A DNA stretch of 64,000 bases, from NCBI RefSeq assembly GCF_000428045.1, contig NZ_ATZE01000008.1:1-64000 (forward strand), given 5' to 3'. This stretch comes from Sedimenticola selenatireducens DSM 17993 (GTDB taxonomy: Bacteria; Pseudomonadota; Gammaproteobacteria; Chromatiales; Chromatiaceae). Shown in pieces: positions 17,058 through 26,029 of this stretch. The position numbers and the translations under genes are program-made. The first letter of the stretch is position 1. Each line of letters opens with the position of its first letter. Under the pieces are notes generated by a model. The model was not told where the DNA came from, made no database searches, and saw only the letters and a list, made by a program, of their open reading frames with translations.

Positions 17058-17474
17058 TCAGTCCATCTCGTCCAGTGCACGCTGGTAACGGTTGGCATGC
17101 GAGCGCTCGGCCTTGGCCAGGGTCTCAAACCAGTCGGCCACTTCATCAAAGCCTTCATCACGCGCGGTTTTAGCCATCCCGGGGTACATATCCGTGTACT
17201 CGTGGGTTTCACCCGCGACCGCACTTTTCAGATTGTCCGCAGTGCCTCCAATCGGCATACCGGTTGCAGGATCACCACAGCTCTCCAGGTATTCCAGATG
17301 GCCATGGGCGTGTCCGGTTTCACCTTCAGCAGTAGAGCGGAACAGTGCGGAGATATCGTTGTATCCTTCGACATCCGCCTTGGAGGCGAAGTAGAGGTAG
17401 CGACGATTGGCTTGTGACTCACCAGCAAATGCATCCTTCAGATTCTGTTCGGTCTTACTACCTTTCAGTTCCAT
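17058..17474 (-). CDS. Rubrerythrin family protein (no rubredoxin domain)
   Basis: This 138-residue ferritin-like diiron protein has Glu/His ligand motifs at [10 protein letters not shown] and [10 protein letters not shown], plus [16 protein letters not shown] at the N-terminus. The C-terminal rubredoxin domain of classical rubrerythrin is absent, so a separate electron donor is needed. The Fe-S oxidoreductase encoded next is a candidate. Rubrerythrins reduce hydrogen peroxide to water in the cytosol. The ATG at 17474 follows GAGGAGAAAGAT; the upstream in-frame start is rejected. It is the first gene of the operon, with twin palindromes about 100 bp upstream. Confidence 0.93.
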   Translation of the reverse strand: MELKGSKTEQNLKDAFAGESQANRRYLYFASKADVEGYNDISALFRSTAEGETGHAHGHLEYLESCGDPATGMPIGGTADNLKSAVAGETHEYTDMYPGMAKTARDEGFDEVADWFETLAKAERSHANRYQRALDEMD

Positions 17475-17570
17475 ATCTTTCTCCTCATCATAGTTCTGGT
17501 ACTCGCGCACTTATCTCAGTGCGTGTAGAAAGGATAGATGATGAAAAATAGTTTATCTAATTGATTTTTT

Positions 17571-17605
17571 ATTATTTAATAATCGTTTTTTTAGATTATT
17601 AATCT
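17571..17605. promoter_or_regulatory. Twin 6-1-6 palindromes upstream of the rubrerythrin operon
   Basis: ATTATT-T-AATAAT (17571-17583) and AGATTA-T-TAATCT (17593-17605) are both exact 6-1-6 palindromes, with centres 22 bp apart (about two helical turns), in an AT-rich stretch upstream of the minus-strand operon. The 6-1-6 form and AT content suggest Fur/PerR-family sites, but neither matches a textbook box. The remaining sequence to 17734 holds no gene. Confidence 0.45.
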
Positions 17606-17734
17606 GGACAGTACGACCATCTCAGGGAAGAAAATCAACCCATGAATCGTTCCAGCAGGCAATGAACGACACTAATGATTAACTGATTATTTAGATCCAC
17701 TGGTTTTCCCACATTCAACGCGACCCGACTTTGC

Positions 17735-18274
17735 CTACTCCACGTAACTTTTACCGATGGCAGACAAGGGTAGATTCAGCTCAAGTTCCGGCACCCGTTT
17801 GGCGATCCAGGCGGTAAAGGTATTGCTGTTGGGACCGGGAAACACGGTGTACTGGTTTTTCCATGGATACTCCCGGGCAGCCTGCTCCACCGCATCAATC
17901 AGCCGATCGACACCCGCTCCCCGGTATTCCTTTATAATCCGGGGTTTTTCCCCGTACCAATAGCGGTCTGGGGCATCCTGGGTAATCCGCATCACCGGCT
18001 GGCCGTTTCGACCCCGCCAACCGATCACGTCGAATACTGTGTAGGCATCATCGCCGGTTCGTTTGGCGGCGATCCAGGTGTGAATGGCAAACCAGCCACG
18101 CCAGCCCCAGGCGTCGGCACCATAGACCTGCAAAACGGCTTCATTGGTAGCTGAAGGATCGGGGGCGATTCCCGCCGATTCCCGACTGGCGGTACGCCAG
18201 TCCTTGCTCGAAGAGCAACCGGACAGTACCAGTCCAAGCAAAACAAATATCGATAATCGTTTCAAGACAGTCAT
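17735..18274 (-). CDS. DUF3750 family lipoprotein
   Basis: This 179-residue protein begins with a lipoprotein signal peptide ending in LVLSGC (Cys about 20). The body matches DUF3750, with a conserved GWRGWFAIHTWIAAK segment, VIGWRG and the PWKNQYTVFPGPNSNTF motif. The HTW and PGPNSN residues suggest a papain-like or transpeptidase-type site, but the family has no proven activity. The ATG at 18274 is preferred to an upstream in-frame start because it puts the signal peptide at the N-terminus. It is transcribed toward fadE's opposite end with no clear operon partner. Confidence 0.75.
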   Translation of the reverse strand: MTVLKRLSIFVLLGLVLSGCSSSKDWRTASRESAGIAPDPSATNEAVLQVYGADAWGWRGWFAIHTWIAAKRTGDDAYTVFDVIGWRGRNGQPVMRITQDAPDRYWYGEKPRIIKEYRGAGVDRLIDAVEQAAREYPWKNQYTVFPGPNSNTFTAWIAKRVPELELNLPLSAIGKSYVE

Positions 18275-18452
18275 CGGTCCCCACTTCCCTTTTTTATAAA
18301 GACAATAACAGTGGGACGACATGAACCCTGGTTGGTTCAGTGTACAGTTGAATCTCGAATGCCCCTAGCGCATGAAAAAGGGCAGAGCCGTCAACTGGCG
18401 ATTCCAACCCAAATCCACGATCTTGCGACATTCTTGCTACATGACGGGTAAA

Positions 18453-21026
18453 TCAATCGCCCTGCTTATCTTCGCGATCAATAACGGCCTTTTTAGGGAC
18501 GGCTTTTTTCGCCACCTTTTTCTTACTCACTCGCTTCTTCGCCACCCGCTTTTTCGCAGGAGCCTTGGGCCTTGCTGCAGACGCCGATGCTTTACTTACC
18601 GCCAGTTCTTCAGAGGAAAAGTCATCCACTGCAATCAACGCCATTACCTTGGCATCGAAACTTCTCAACTGCTCGGCTTCGTCAGCAGTCAGGATACCCT
18701 TCTGTTCCGCCTCATTGATTTGTGACGGGGTGTCTTCCGAGACAAACTGGCCTTGCCGACGTGCATTGAACACCTTGCGCTCCAGGGGCTTGACCGACTC
18801 GGTCAGTTCCAGCGCCTCCTGCAGCAGCCCGAGCGGATTGTTGGGCTCGACAGCGGCATAAATCCCCTGGCAGAGCCGCTCACGGCTGCCGGTTGGCTTC
18901 ATGATCAGTTCAACAATCTGCTGACCCAGTTCGTCCGACGGTGCCGAGTAGGTACGGCCCCGTGGAAACACGAACAGCCGCAGCAGCGCACTCACCCAGC
19001 GGTTAGGCAGATTACGCAACAGCCCGTGCAACTGCTCCTGGGCGTCGTAGAGCAGAGAACGGCAGGCCCACTCGACAATCGGCAGGTCCTCCTCCGGGCT
19101 GCCCTGATTGACGTGGTGCTTCAACACCATCGAGGCTAGGTAGATGGCGCTCAGCACATCACCCAGCCGGGCCGAAAGCAGCTCCTTGCGCTTGAGTGCC
19201 CCGCCAAGCGTCAACATGGCCACATCCGCCGCCAGGGCAAACGACGCGCTGTAGCGGGAGATATGCTGATAATAACGGCGTGTATCATCCCGTGTCGGGG
19301 CCGTCACGTAGCGCGCCTGGGTCAGTGCCATCACCAGCGAGCGGGCGGCATTACCGATGGCATAACCGATATGACCGAACAGCGCCCGGTCAAACGCCTG
19401 TAAACCCGCCTCTCCCTCGGTGCCGGCTGCTTCCATCTCTTTCAGCACGTAGGGGTGGCAGCGGATCGCGCCCTGTCCGAAGATGATCAGGCCCCGGGTG
19501 AGGATATTGGCCCCCTCCACCGTGATGGCGATGGGAATCCCCTGGTAGTTGCGCCCCAGATAGTTTTTCGGCCCCAGCATGATCCCCTTGCCACCCTGTA
19601 CATCCATGGCATCGTTGGCGATGGCGCGACCCATCTCGGTATTGTGGTACTTGAGGATGGCGGCAGGAACAGCGGGCTTTTCCCCCGCATCAATGGCACC
19701 AATGGTCACATCGGCAGCGGCGGTCATGATATAGGTACGACCAGCCATCCGTCCCAGCACCTCGCCGACCCCGTGAAACTTGCCCACCGGCAGACCAAAC
19801 TGGCGGCGAATCCTGGCATAGGCTCCGGAGGCATAGACCGCCGCCTTGCCGGTACCGATGGCGTTGGAAGGCAAGGTGATACCACGCCCGACCGAGAGCT
19901 GTTCCACCAGCATCTTCCACCCCTCCCCGGCCCGCGCCGGCCCACCGATAATGGCATCCAGCGGCACGAACACATCCTCACCCTGGGTCGGACCGTTCTG
20001 GAACGGGATATTGAGTGGAAAGTGGCGACGCCCAACTTTTACGCCAGGCAGTCGGGTCGGCACCAGCGCGGCCGTGATGCCGTATTCATCCTGCTCACCC
20101 ATCAGGTGGTCCGGATCGTAAAGCTTGAAGGCAAGCCCCAGCACGGTGGCGATCGGCGCCAGGGTAATATAGCGCTTGTCCCAGTTGAGCCGGATTCCAA
20201 TGATCTCCTGCCCCTCGTATTCTCCCCGGCAGACCACACCGGTATCGGTAATGGCCGTGGCATCAGAACCGACCCGGGGTGAGGTGAGGGCAAAACAGGG
20301 AATCTCATCGCCGGCCGCCAGGCGTGGCAGATAATAATCTTTCTGCGCCTCGGTGCCGTAATGCAGCAGCAGTTCACCCGGCCCCAGGGAGTTGGGTACA
20401 CCCACCGTGGAGGCGGCAACCAGACTGCGGCTGGCCAGCTTGCTCAGTACCCGGGACTGAGCCAGTGCGGAGAACTCCAGGCCGCCATACCGTTTGGGTA
20501 TGATCATGGCAAAGAACTTCTCCTGGCGGATATAGGCCCACGCTTCCGGTGGCATGTCCGCCAGTTCGTGGGTAATCTGCCAGTCATCCAGCATGCGGCA
20601 GAGTGTCTCGGTGGGACCATCGAGAAACGCCTGCTCTTCACGGGTCAATCGGGGTGCCGGCACTTGATGCAGTTTTTCCCAGTCCGGTGAGCCGGAGAAC
20701 AGGTCACCCTCCCACCAGACCGTACCCGCTTCCAGCGCCTCCCGCTCCGTTTTAGACATGGAGGGCAGCATCTGCCGATAGATGGCGAGGAGCCTTCGGG
20801 AGACTGTGTCGCGTCTGAAGTCGTCGAAATTGAGCAGCAGCATGCCCAGAAAAATCAGCCAAAGCAGCAGCAACCAGAGCGCCCATCCACTCCCGAACAG
20901 GGTGTAGGCGAGCAACAGACCACCCATGATCAACGTGGAGCGTTTGAGGCTCTCGCGCCGATAAGCCAGGGTTATCGCCGCCCCCGTAAACAGCAGAAAC
21001 CAGAAAAGAGTTGTAAGCATCCCCAT
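18453..21026 (-). CDS. fadE: Long-chain acyl-CoA dehydrogenase FadE with basic C-terminal tail
   Basis: This 857-residue flavoprotein catalyses the first step of fatty-acid beta-oxidation, acyl-CoA to trans-2-enoyl-CoA. An N-terminal hydrophobic hairpin (residues 1-65) probably anchors it to the membrane. The acyl-CoA dehydrogenase domains follow (CFALTSPRVGSDATAITDTG, VQGGKGIMLGPKNYLGRNYQ), then the FadE-specific DUF1974 C-terminal region. E. coli FadE has 814 residues. The extra length here is an Ala/Lys/Arg-rich tail from about residue 815 (APAKKRVAKKRVSKKKVAKK) that looks like a histone H1 tail. No other beta-oxidation gene lies close by. Confidence 0.92.
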   Translation of the reverse strand: MGMLTTLFWFLLFTGAAITLAYRRESLKRSTLIMGGLLLAYTLFGSGWALWLLLLWLIFLGMLLLNFDDFRRDTVSRRLLAIYRQMLPSMSKTEREALEAGTVWWEGDLFSGSPDWEKLHQVPAPRLTREEQAFLDGPTETLCRMLDDWQITHELADMPPEAWAYIRQEKFFAMIIPKRYGGLEFSALAQSRVLSKLASRSLVAASTVGVPNSLGPGELLLHYGTEAQKDYYLPRLAAGDEIPCFALTSPRVGSDATAITDTGVVCRGEYEGQEIIGIRLNWDKRYITLAPIATVLGLAFKLYDPDHLMGEQDEYGITAALVPTRLPGVKVGRRHFPLNIPFQNGPTQGEDVFVPLDAIIGGPARAGEGWKMLVEQLSVGRGITLPSNAIGTGKAAVYASGAYARIRRQFGLPVGKFHGVGEVLGRMAGRTYIMTAAADVTIGAIDAGEKPAVPAAILKYHNTEMGRAIANDAMDVQGGKGIMLGPKNYLGRNYQGIPIAITVEGANILTRGLIIFGQGAIRCHPYVLKEMEAAGTEGEAGLQAFDRALFGHIGYAIGNAARSLVMALTQARYVTAPTRDDTRRYYQHISRYSASFALAADVAMLTLGGALKRKELLSARLGDVLSAIYLASMVLKHHVNQGSPEEDLPIVEWACRSLLYDAQEQLHGLLRNLPNRWVSALLRLFVFPRGRTYSAPSDELGQQIVELIMKPTGSRERLCQGIYAAVEPNNPLGLLQEALELTESVKPLERKVFNARRQGQFVSEDTPSQINEAEQKGILTADEAEQLRSFDAKVMALIAVDDFSSEELAVSKASASAARPKAPAKKRVAKKRVSKKKVAKKAVPKKAVIDREDKQGD

Positions 21027-21243
21027 ATCCCCTAAACATCAGAATCGAGTTATATCCATGACCTACCCGTTATGGGTTCTATTGAACCTAGAGTAGGCCA
21101 GAACAGTTGGGAGGTAAATGCATATCGAATCCCGGTTTTACCGGCATTTCATCTACGGGAGGTCAGATAGTCAAAGCAGGAATAGAGATGTGGCGCGGCT
21201 GTTAGCTTCAGGCAGCCTATCGCACACAATGAGAAATTGTAAG

Positions 21244-21273
21244 GTGGAGGCCGCCCCGGTTGGCGACCTCCAC
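21244..21273 (-). terminator. Hairpin downstream of the chemoreceptor gene
   Basis: GTGGAGGCCGCC (21244-21255) pairs with GGCGACCTCCAC (21262-21273), a 12-position stem with one mismatch and a 6-nt loop. It lies 28 bp past the stop of the minus-strand gene. The U-run is poor. The rest of 21027-21300 shows no gene. Confidence 0.5.
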
Positions 21274-21300
21274 TATTGGTGCGGCCGACTGCCAGACGCT

Positions 21301-22929
21301 TTAATCTCCGTCGGCAAGTTTGAAATGGGCACTTAATTCGACCATCTCGGTGGATAGTTCAGCAAGTTTATGGGTGGATTGACTGGTTGCCGCACCCGAC
21401 TCATGCACCTGAACGGCGAGGTCATTGGCGCTGACAATGTTCCGGTTAATCTCTTCCGCCACCGCTCCCTGCTCTTCCGCGGCACTGGCAATCTGTATGT
21501 TGGCCCCGCTGATGATGTTGATCCCCCGGGTGATCTGACCCAGTGCCTTACCCGCCTCTTCTGCCAGCTCAACAGTGGATTCCACTTTTTTGGTGCCCTG
21601 TTGCATGGCGCTTGCCGCTTTCCGGGTACCCTGCTGCAGACGTTCAATCATCGCCTGGATATCCTGGGTGGACTTGCGCGTTCTGTCGGCCAGGGTACGC
21701 ACCTCATCGGCAACGACGGCAAATCCGCGTCCCTGCTCACCGGCACGCGCTGCTTCAATGGCCGCATTCAACGCCAGCAGATTGGTCTGTTCGGCAATAT
21801 TGTGGATCACCTCAACCACGGATCCGATTTCCGTCGAATCCGCCTCCAGCGCCTGTACCTCTCCCGCCAGTCCCTGTATCTCGTTCGACAACTGGCTGAT
21901 CGCACCAATCACCTGAGAGACCTTCTGGTTCCCCTGCTCGGCGAGCTGATCGGCGTCCTTTGCCTGCTGGGCGGTTTCGGTGGCGTTTTTGGCTACCTCC
22001 TGGATCGTCATGGTCATCTCATTCATCGCTGTCGCAACCATCTCCATCTCGCCGCGTTGACGGGACAGCGCCTGCAGATTCGACTCCGTGATGCTGGAAA
22101 CATCTTCAGACGATCCGTTCACCTGGCCCGCCACACTGACCAGGCGCCGAATCACTTCACCCAGATGTTTCTGTACTTGATTGACACTGCCGGCAATTCT
22201 CCCAAACTCATCGCGGCTTTCGATACTGGTGAACTGTGACAGATCTCCTGCCGCGATTTTTTCCAGCAGGTTTTGAATCTTGATCGCAGGTCTGACAACT
22301 TGTGCATTCACAAACAGAACAATAAAGGCTGCCGTCAATATAAAGACGACCACCAGAATAATCACACTCAGCAACAAATCATCCTTACTGTTGACAATGG
22401 TCAGATCAGCCGTATCGCTGGCCTGCCTGCTGATCTCTTTGGCCGCATTCTCCAACAGTTCTGTCGGCGCTCGATCAATACCGGCTACCGCCTTGTCGCC
22501 GGCATGATGATCAAATCCTGAACTTTTGAATACTTCCAGGCCCTTGCGATAGGCGACACCCATGGTCTTGTGCGCCTGCAAAAAATCCATAACCAGCTGT
22601 TTTGTCTGACCCTCAAGGCGTTGCTGTAATCCAGCTCCCGAACTCTGAATGGCTGCCTCGGTTTTCTCGAACTTGCCCCAGTACTTTTCCAACTGCTTGC
22701 TGTCCGCGCCACGCAGCAGGACATTCTTCCACTCCTGCACCTGCTTCTTGAATTCGAGCGCCATGTTGGTTATCTGGCGTTCATTGTCCACTTCCTGAAG
22801 AATAACCTGCTCGAAGAGCCCGATACTTTGCCATGCCGAGTTAAATCCATGAAGCACGACAGCCGCCACGATAATCATTCCAACGGATATGAGGACCAGC
22901 AATTTCCCCCGAATGCTTTTAAATTTCAT
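21301..22929 (-). CDS. Methyl-accepting chemotaxis protein
   Basis: This 542-residue membrane receptor starts with a TM helix (residues about 10-30). A periplasmic four-helix-type sensor region follows (about 35-185), then a second TM helix ([22 protein letters not shown]), a HAMP domain and a long cytosolic signalling coiled coil. The coil contains the invariant hairpin tip [32 protein letters not shown], cited here by its core residues. No C-terminal pentapeptide for CheR/CheB binding is seen. An ATG at 22929 overlaps an alternative GTG at 22932, and GAGAAAGG upstream fits the ATG better. The ligand is unknown and no other chemotaxis gene is near. Confidence 0.92.
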   Translation of the reverse strand: MKFKSIRGKLLVLISVGMIIVAAVVLHGFNSAWQSIGLFEQVILQEVDNERQITNMALEFKKQVQEWKNVLLRGADSKQLEKYWGKFEKTEAAIQSSGAGLQQRLEGQTKQLVMDFLQAHKTMGVAYRKGLEVFKSSGFDHHAGDKAVAGIDRAPTELLENAAKEISRQASDTADLTIVNSKDDLLLSVIILVVVFILTAAFIVLFVNAQVVRPAIKIQNLLEKIAAGDLSQFTSIESRDEFGRIAGSVNQVQKHLGEVIRRLVSVAGQVNGSSEDVSSITESNLQALSRQRGEMEMVATAMNEMTMTIQEVAKNATETAQQAKDADQLAEQGNQKVSQVIGAISQLSNEIQGLAGEVQALEADSTEIGSVVEVIHNIAEQTNLLALNAAIEAARAGEQGRGFAVVADEVRTLADRTRKSTQDIQAMIERLQQGTRKAASAMQQGTKKVESTVELAEEAGKALGQITRGINIISGANIQIASAAEEQGAVAEEINRNIVSANDLAVQVHESGAATSQSTHKLAELSTEMVELSAHFKLADGD

Positions 22930-23297
22930 CACACCTTTCTCCCATACTGCTCTCTGCTACTGCAAGTAGCTATATTATTTGGCCGCGGATACAAACACCG
23001 GTCGCCTGTTTTATTCATGTGGGTCGATTAATCATTTCCCGAACTCAGTTTTTCTTCCATCGCATATCAGCCAGCGGTTGTGAGACTCCACTATTTCAAT
23101 ATCGGCCATTTGTTCAAGACCTTGAGACATACTCTGGTATGGATATAGACAACTTGCGAAGTACCGGCATGCCCCGCCCTTCAGTGCAGAAAAGCCCGGC
23201 AAGGCGCTCAAACATGCTTGCGAATTAAAATTCATTTTGGACGCAATGAGCAGCGCTGCACCAGGCACCGGGACGCATGACAGAGACAGATCCAGGT

Positions 23298-23311
23298 TTG
23301 ATCCAAATCAA
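23298..23311. promoter_or_regulatory. FNR/ANR box upstream of the hydrogenase-like operon
   Basis: TTGATCCAAATCAA is an exact TTGAT-N4-ATCAA site, the consensus of the oxygen-sensing FNR/ANR regulators. It lies 153 bp before the ATG at 23464. A GATAGTGTAAT stretch at 23337-23347 would be suitably placed as a -10 for class II activation. The rest of the 534-bp gap 22930-23463 contains only weak reading frames on both strands without ribosome-binding sites. Confidence 0.75.
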
Positions 23312-23463
23312 CATCACGGATAATATCCCACCGACAGATAGTGTAATGCTCAGCCTGTATACCCTAGAATGAGTACGCCACCCGATTCTGGAACGGGGGG
23401 ATCCTAACCGACCTCACACCAGCCGTCTTCCACATTGTCGAGACAATCTAGGAAAGCACTACC

Positions 23464-24663
23464 ATGCAGGGTCAAGGCATCGGAGAACATCCACTAATTC
23501 AACACGACATCAGCCGCCGGGGACTACTCAAATTCTGCAGCGCGATGGTATCTATGCTCGCCCTGCCTGCCGGGGTCGTACCCGTTTTCGCTGAACAGCT
23601 CAACAAGGCCCTCAGCCGCAGGCCGTCGGTGATCTGGCTCTCCTTCCAGGAGTGCACCGGTTGCACCGAATCCTTTACCCGCTCACACGCACCCACCATT
23701 GAATCACTGATATTCGATTACATCTCACTGGATTACCATCACACGCTGCAGGCCGCCGCCGGTGAAGCAGCGGAAGCCGCCCGAATGGAGGCGATGGAAA
23801 ACCACTTCGGTAGTTATCTACTGATCGTAGAGGGTTCCATTCCTGTTGCCGATGACGGTATCTACTCCACCATCGCCGGCAAGACCAATCTACAGCTACT
23901 GCAGGAGTGCGTAGCCGGCGCCAATGCGGTAATCGCAATCGGCAGCTGCGCCACCTTTGGCGGTTTGCCGGCCGCCAGCCCCAATCCGACCGGCGCCAGC
24001 GGTGTGGCAGACCTGATGGAAAGTGGCCAGATTGAAACCAAACCGCTGATCAATCTACCGGGCTGCCCGCCCATTCCCATCGCCATTAGCAGCGTACTGG
24101 CCCACTTCCTGGTTTTCGAACAGTTCCCGGCACTGGACGCCTTGCGTCGTCCAATGAGCTTTTATGGCCGCACCGTGCATGAGCGCTGTTCCCGCTACCA
24201 CTACTACGAGGAACAGAAGTTTGCCGAACAGTTTGATGATGAGGGTGCCCGCCAAGGCTGGTGCCTGTATAAACTGGGCTGTAAAGGACCGATTACCCAC
24301 AATGCCTGCGCTGTCTACAAATGGAATGAGGGAACCAGTTTTCCGATTGAATCGGGCCATCCCTGCCTGGGCTGCTCAGAGCCAGGCTTCTGGGACAAGG
24401 GTGGTTTCTATATCAACCTGGACCAGATACTGCCACCGGTACCACCAGGCAACGAGATATCCGAGGCGGCCATAGAAGCCGGACAGCGACTCTATGAAGA
24501 GAACTGTATCTACTGCCATTCGGCCGACCCTTCGCAGTTTGCGACAGCGGCAGAAAAGATCCCCACTCTGCTGCGTTCAGAAACCATCCGCTCGCACAAG
24601 CGGCTGGACTTTTCTGACGACCAGCTCGATATCCTGGAAAAATACCTGGGCTCAAAAAAATGA
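23464..24663 (+). CDS. [NiFe]-hydrogenase small subunit fused to a c-type haem domain
   Basis: This 399-residue protein begins with a Tat signal (SRRGLLKF, Arg18-Arg19), so it is exported folded. All expected ligands of the three Fe-S clusters are visible. Proximal: Cys64, 67, 162, 201. Distal: His239, Cys242, 267, 273. Medial: Cys282, 301, 304. Instead of the usual C-terminal membrane anchor, residues about 330-399 form a small cytochrome c domain with CIYCH (348-352) and no Met for a distal ligand. Electrons from H2 could pass straight to this haem. No large (nickel) subunit, b-type cytochrome or hyp maturation gene is in the window. It is upstream of, and 10 nt from, an EF-hand gene. Confidence 0.88.
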   Translation: MQGQGIGEHPLIQHDISRRGLLKFCSAMVSMLALPAGVVPVFAEQLNKALSRRPSVIWLSFQECTGCTESFTRSHAPTIESLIFDYISLDYHHTLQAAAGEAAEAARMEAMENHFGSYLLIVEGSIPVADDGIYSTIAGKTNLQLLQECVAGANAVIAIGSCATFGGLPAASPNPTGASGVADLMESGQIETKPLINLPGCPPIPIAISSVLAHFLVFEQFPALDALRRPMSFYGRTVHERCSRYHYYEEQKFAEQFDDEGARQGWCLYKLGCKGPITHNACAVYKWNEGTSFPIESGHPCLGCSEPGFWDKGGFYINLDQILPPVPPGNEISEAAIEAGQRLYEENCIYCHSADPSQFATAAEKIPTLLRSETIRSHKRLDFSDDQLDILEKYLGSKK

Positions 24664-24673
24664 GGGAGGGGCA

Positions 24674-25057
24674 ATGAAAAGAGTCAATCCTCAATGGTCT
24701 TCACCACTGGCGGTGGCGCTGATACTGACTGGCGCCCTCAACCTGATGGTGGCGTTTGCCGCACCAGCGGAACCGTCACCCAACGCCGGCATTGGACCCC
24801 ACACCGGTCCATTCTCCATCCATGACCTGGATCGGAACGGTGTGTTGAGCAGGGAGGAGTATCACCAGTTTCTTACCGCACTTGAACAGCGTCGAAAAGC
24901 GGCGGACGGGCCCGGCAAGAGTTACCCGCCACCTCTCCGTTTCGAGGAGATCGACCGTAACGCCGACGGTTATCTCAGCGAGGATGAGATGATCTCCGCG
25001 CTGAACAGACGGCTGGAGCGGCACAAGCGATACCGCAACCGCAGCGGCCGTTGGTGA
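24674..25057 (+). CDS. Exported EF-hand protein in the hydrogenase-like operon
   Basis: This 127-residue protein starts at 24674, after GAGGGAGGGGCA. The signal peptide spans about residues 1-31 (cleavage near AFAAPAEP). Two canonical EF-hand loops follow: DLDRNGVLSREE and DRNADGYLSEDE. A basic Arg/His-rich tail ends the protein. It is probably a periplasmic Ca-binding partner or assembly aid for the exported hydrogenase-like subunit, judging from the 10-nt spacing only. Its stop codon directly abuts the stop of the convergent DUF169 gene, so the operon ends here and cannot include a large subunit. Confidence 0.78.
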   Translation: MKRVNPQWSSPLAVALILTGALNLMVAFAAPAEPSPNAGIGPHTGPFSIHDLDRNGVLSREEYHQFLTALEQRRKAADGPGKSYPPPLRFEEIDRNADGYLSEDEMISALNRRLERHKRYRNRSGRW

Positions 25058-25783
25058 TTACGAGCTGAAACGCCTGGAATCCTCACTGGCATAGTTTGCC
25101 ACCGTGCTGTCTATGACCGCCGTCGTTTTGATCATCTGCACCACCTCGGCCAGGCGGCTGCCCGGTATCGCACAGGTCATTTCGCTATTCGGCAGGCCGG
25201 TCCGCACGCGGCTGAGCATGCACCCGACACTGACGGCCACCGTCTCCTGCTCCTTGGCAATGGCGATGATGTGGCACTGCGGTTTGCCCTCAAAACGCAG
25301 GCCCGGGAGGGCGTCCGACAGGGTCATCGCCTGCTTGGCATTGATGCGTAGGAACACCACGTCGGGCTCTTCTTGTGAATCCTTTAACGGGCCATAGGTC
25401 ACATAACGGAACCGCTCCTTAACAACCGGTATCTGCGGGAACATCTCCGCCGCCACCCATCCAGCTCCCACCAGCGCACCCACATCCGACTTGCTGCCGA
25501 CCTCCTCCAGTGTCTTGAACCCATGGGTCACACTGCCCACGCTACAGTTGGCATGATCTCCCGCCACCGTGCTGAAGGTGTTAGTTGCAGCCTTCATCCA
25601 GAAAACACAACCGGCCGGAACACGCCCCGTACGACCATCTTCTGTTGGTGCTGGCATGGCGTCAGAAAAAAGGTCAACCCCGGGCACTGTTTCCTGGGTA
25701 AAACTGATCGCCAGCGGCTGGTGCTGCAACGCCAATGCGCTGACCAGATCCTCAGCCAGTTTTTGATTATTCTGTTGTGACAT
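25058..25783 (-). CDS. DUF169 family protein
   Basis: This 241-residue soluble protein matches DUF169. It has the conserved opening PLAISF, a GCVFWMKA segment with Cys, HANCSVGSVTHGF, and SVGCMLSRVRTGLPNSEMTC near the C-terminus. The spread Cys residues suggest metal or cofactor binding, and some archaeal relatives are linked to C1 or iron metabolism, but no activity is established. The ATG at 25783 follows GGGAGAGAGCG. It ends nose-to-nose with the EF-hand gene, with no base between the two stop codons. Confidence 0.78.
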   Translation of the reverse strand: MSQQNNQKLAEDLVSALALQHQPLAISFTQETVPGVDLFSDAMPAPTEDGRTGRVPAGCVFWMKAATNTFSTVAGDHANCSVGSVTHGFKTLEEVGSKSDVGALVGAGWVAAEMFPQIPVVKERFRYVTYGPLKDSQEEPDVVFLRINAKQAMTLSDALPGLRFEGKPQCHIIAIAKEQETVAVSVGCMLSRVRTGLPNSEMTCAIPGSRLAEVVQMIKTTAVIDSTVANYASEDSRRFSS

Positions 25784-26029
25784 CGCTCTCTCCCTGACCA
25801 AGATTATTGGAGATGATCGCGCGGGTTGATGCCCTGAGCGCTCATTTCAGGTGTCATGAAGAACAACTTCACAGGACACTCCTTGGTGGAGTATAGGAGA
25901 CACAAACAGTTTCATCCTTGACTGAGTACCCACCAGGACGGGGAACGAAGTATTGGCGGAATAACATTATCCGTGTTCATTTTCAGCCATTCACGGCTAT
26001 TATTTTTTCCTGAATATGGCGGAGAACTG

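Noticed and set aside
23032-23235. 67-residue minus-strand frame between chemoreceptor and hydrogenase-like genes
   Set aside because: Codon use looks passable, but there is no ribosome-binding site, and no family is recognised; left out of the gene list.
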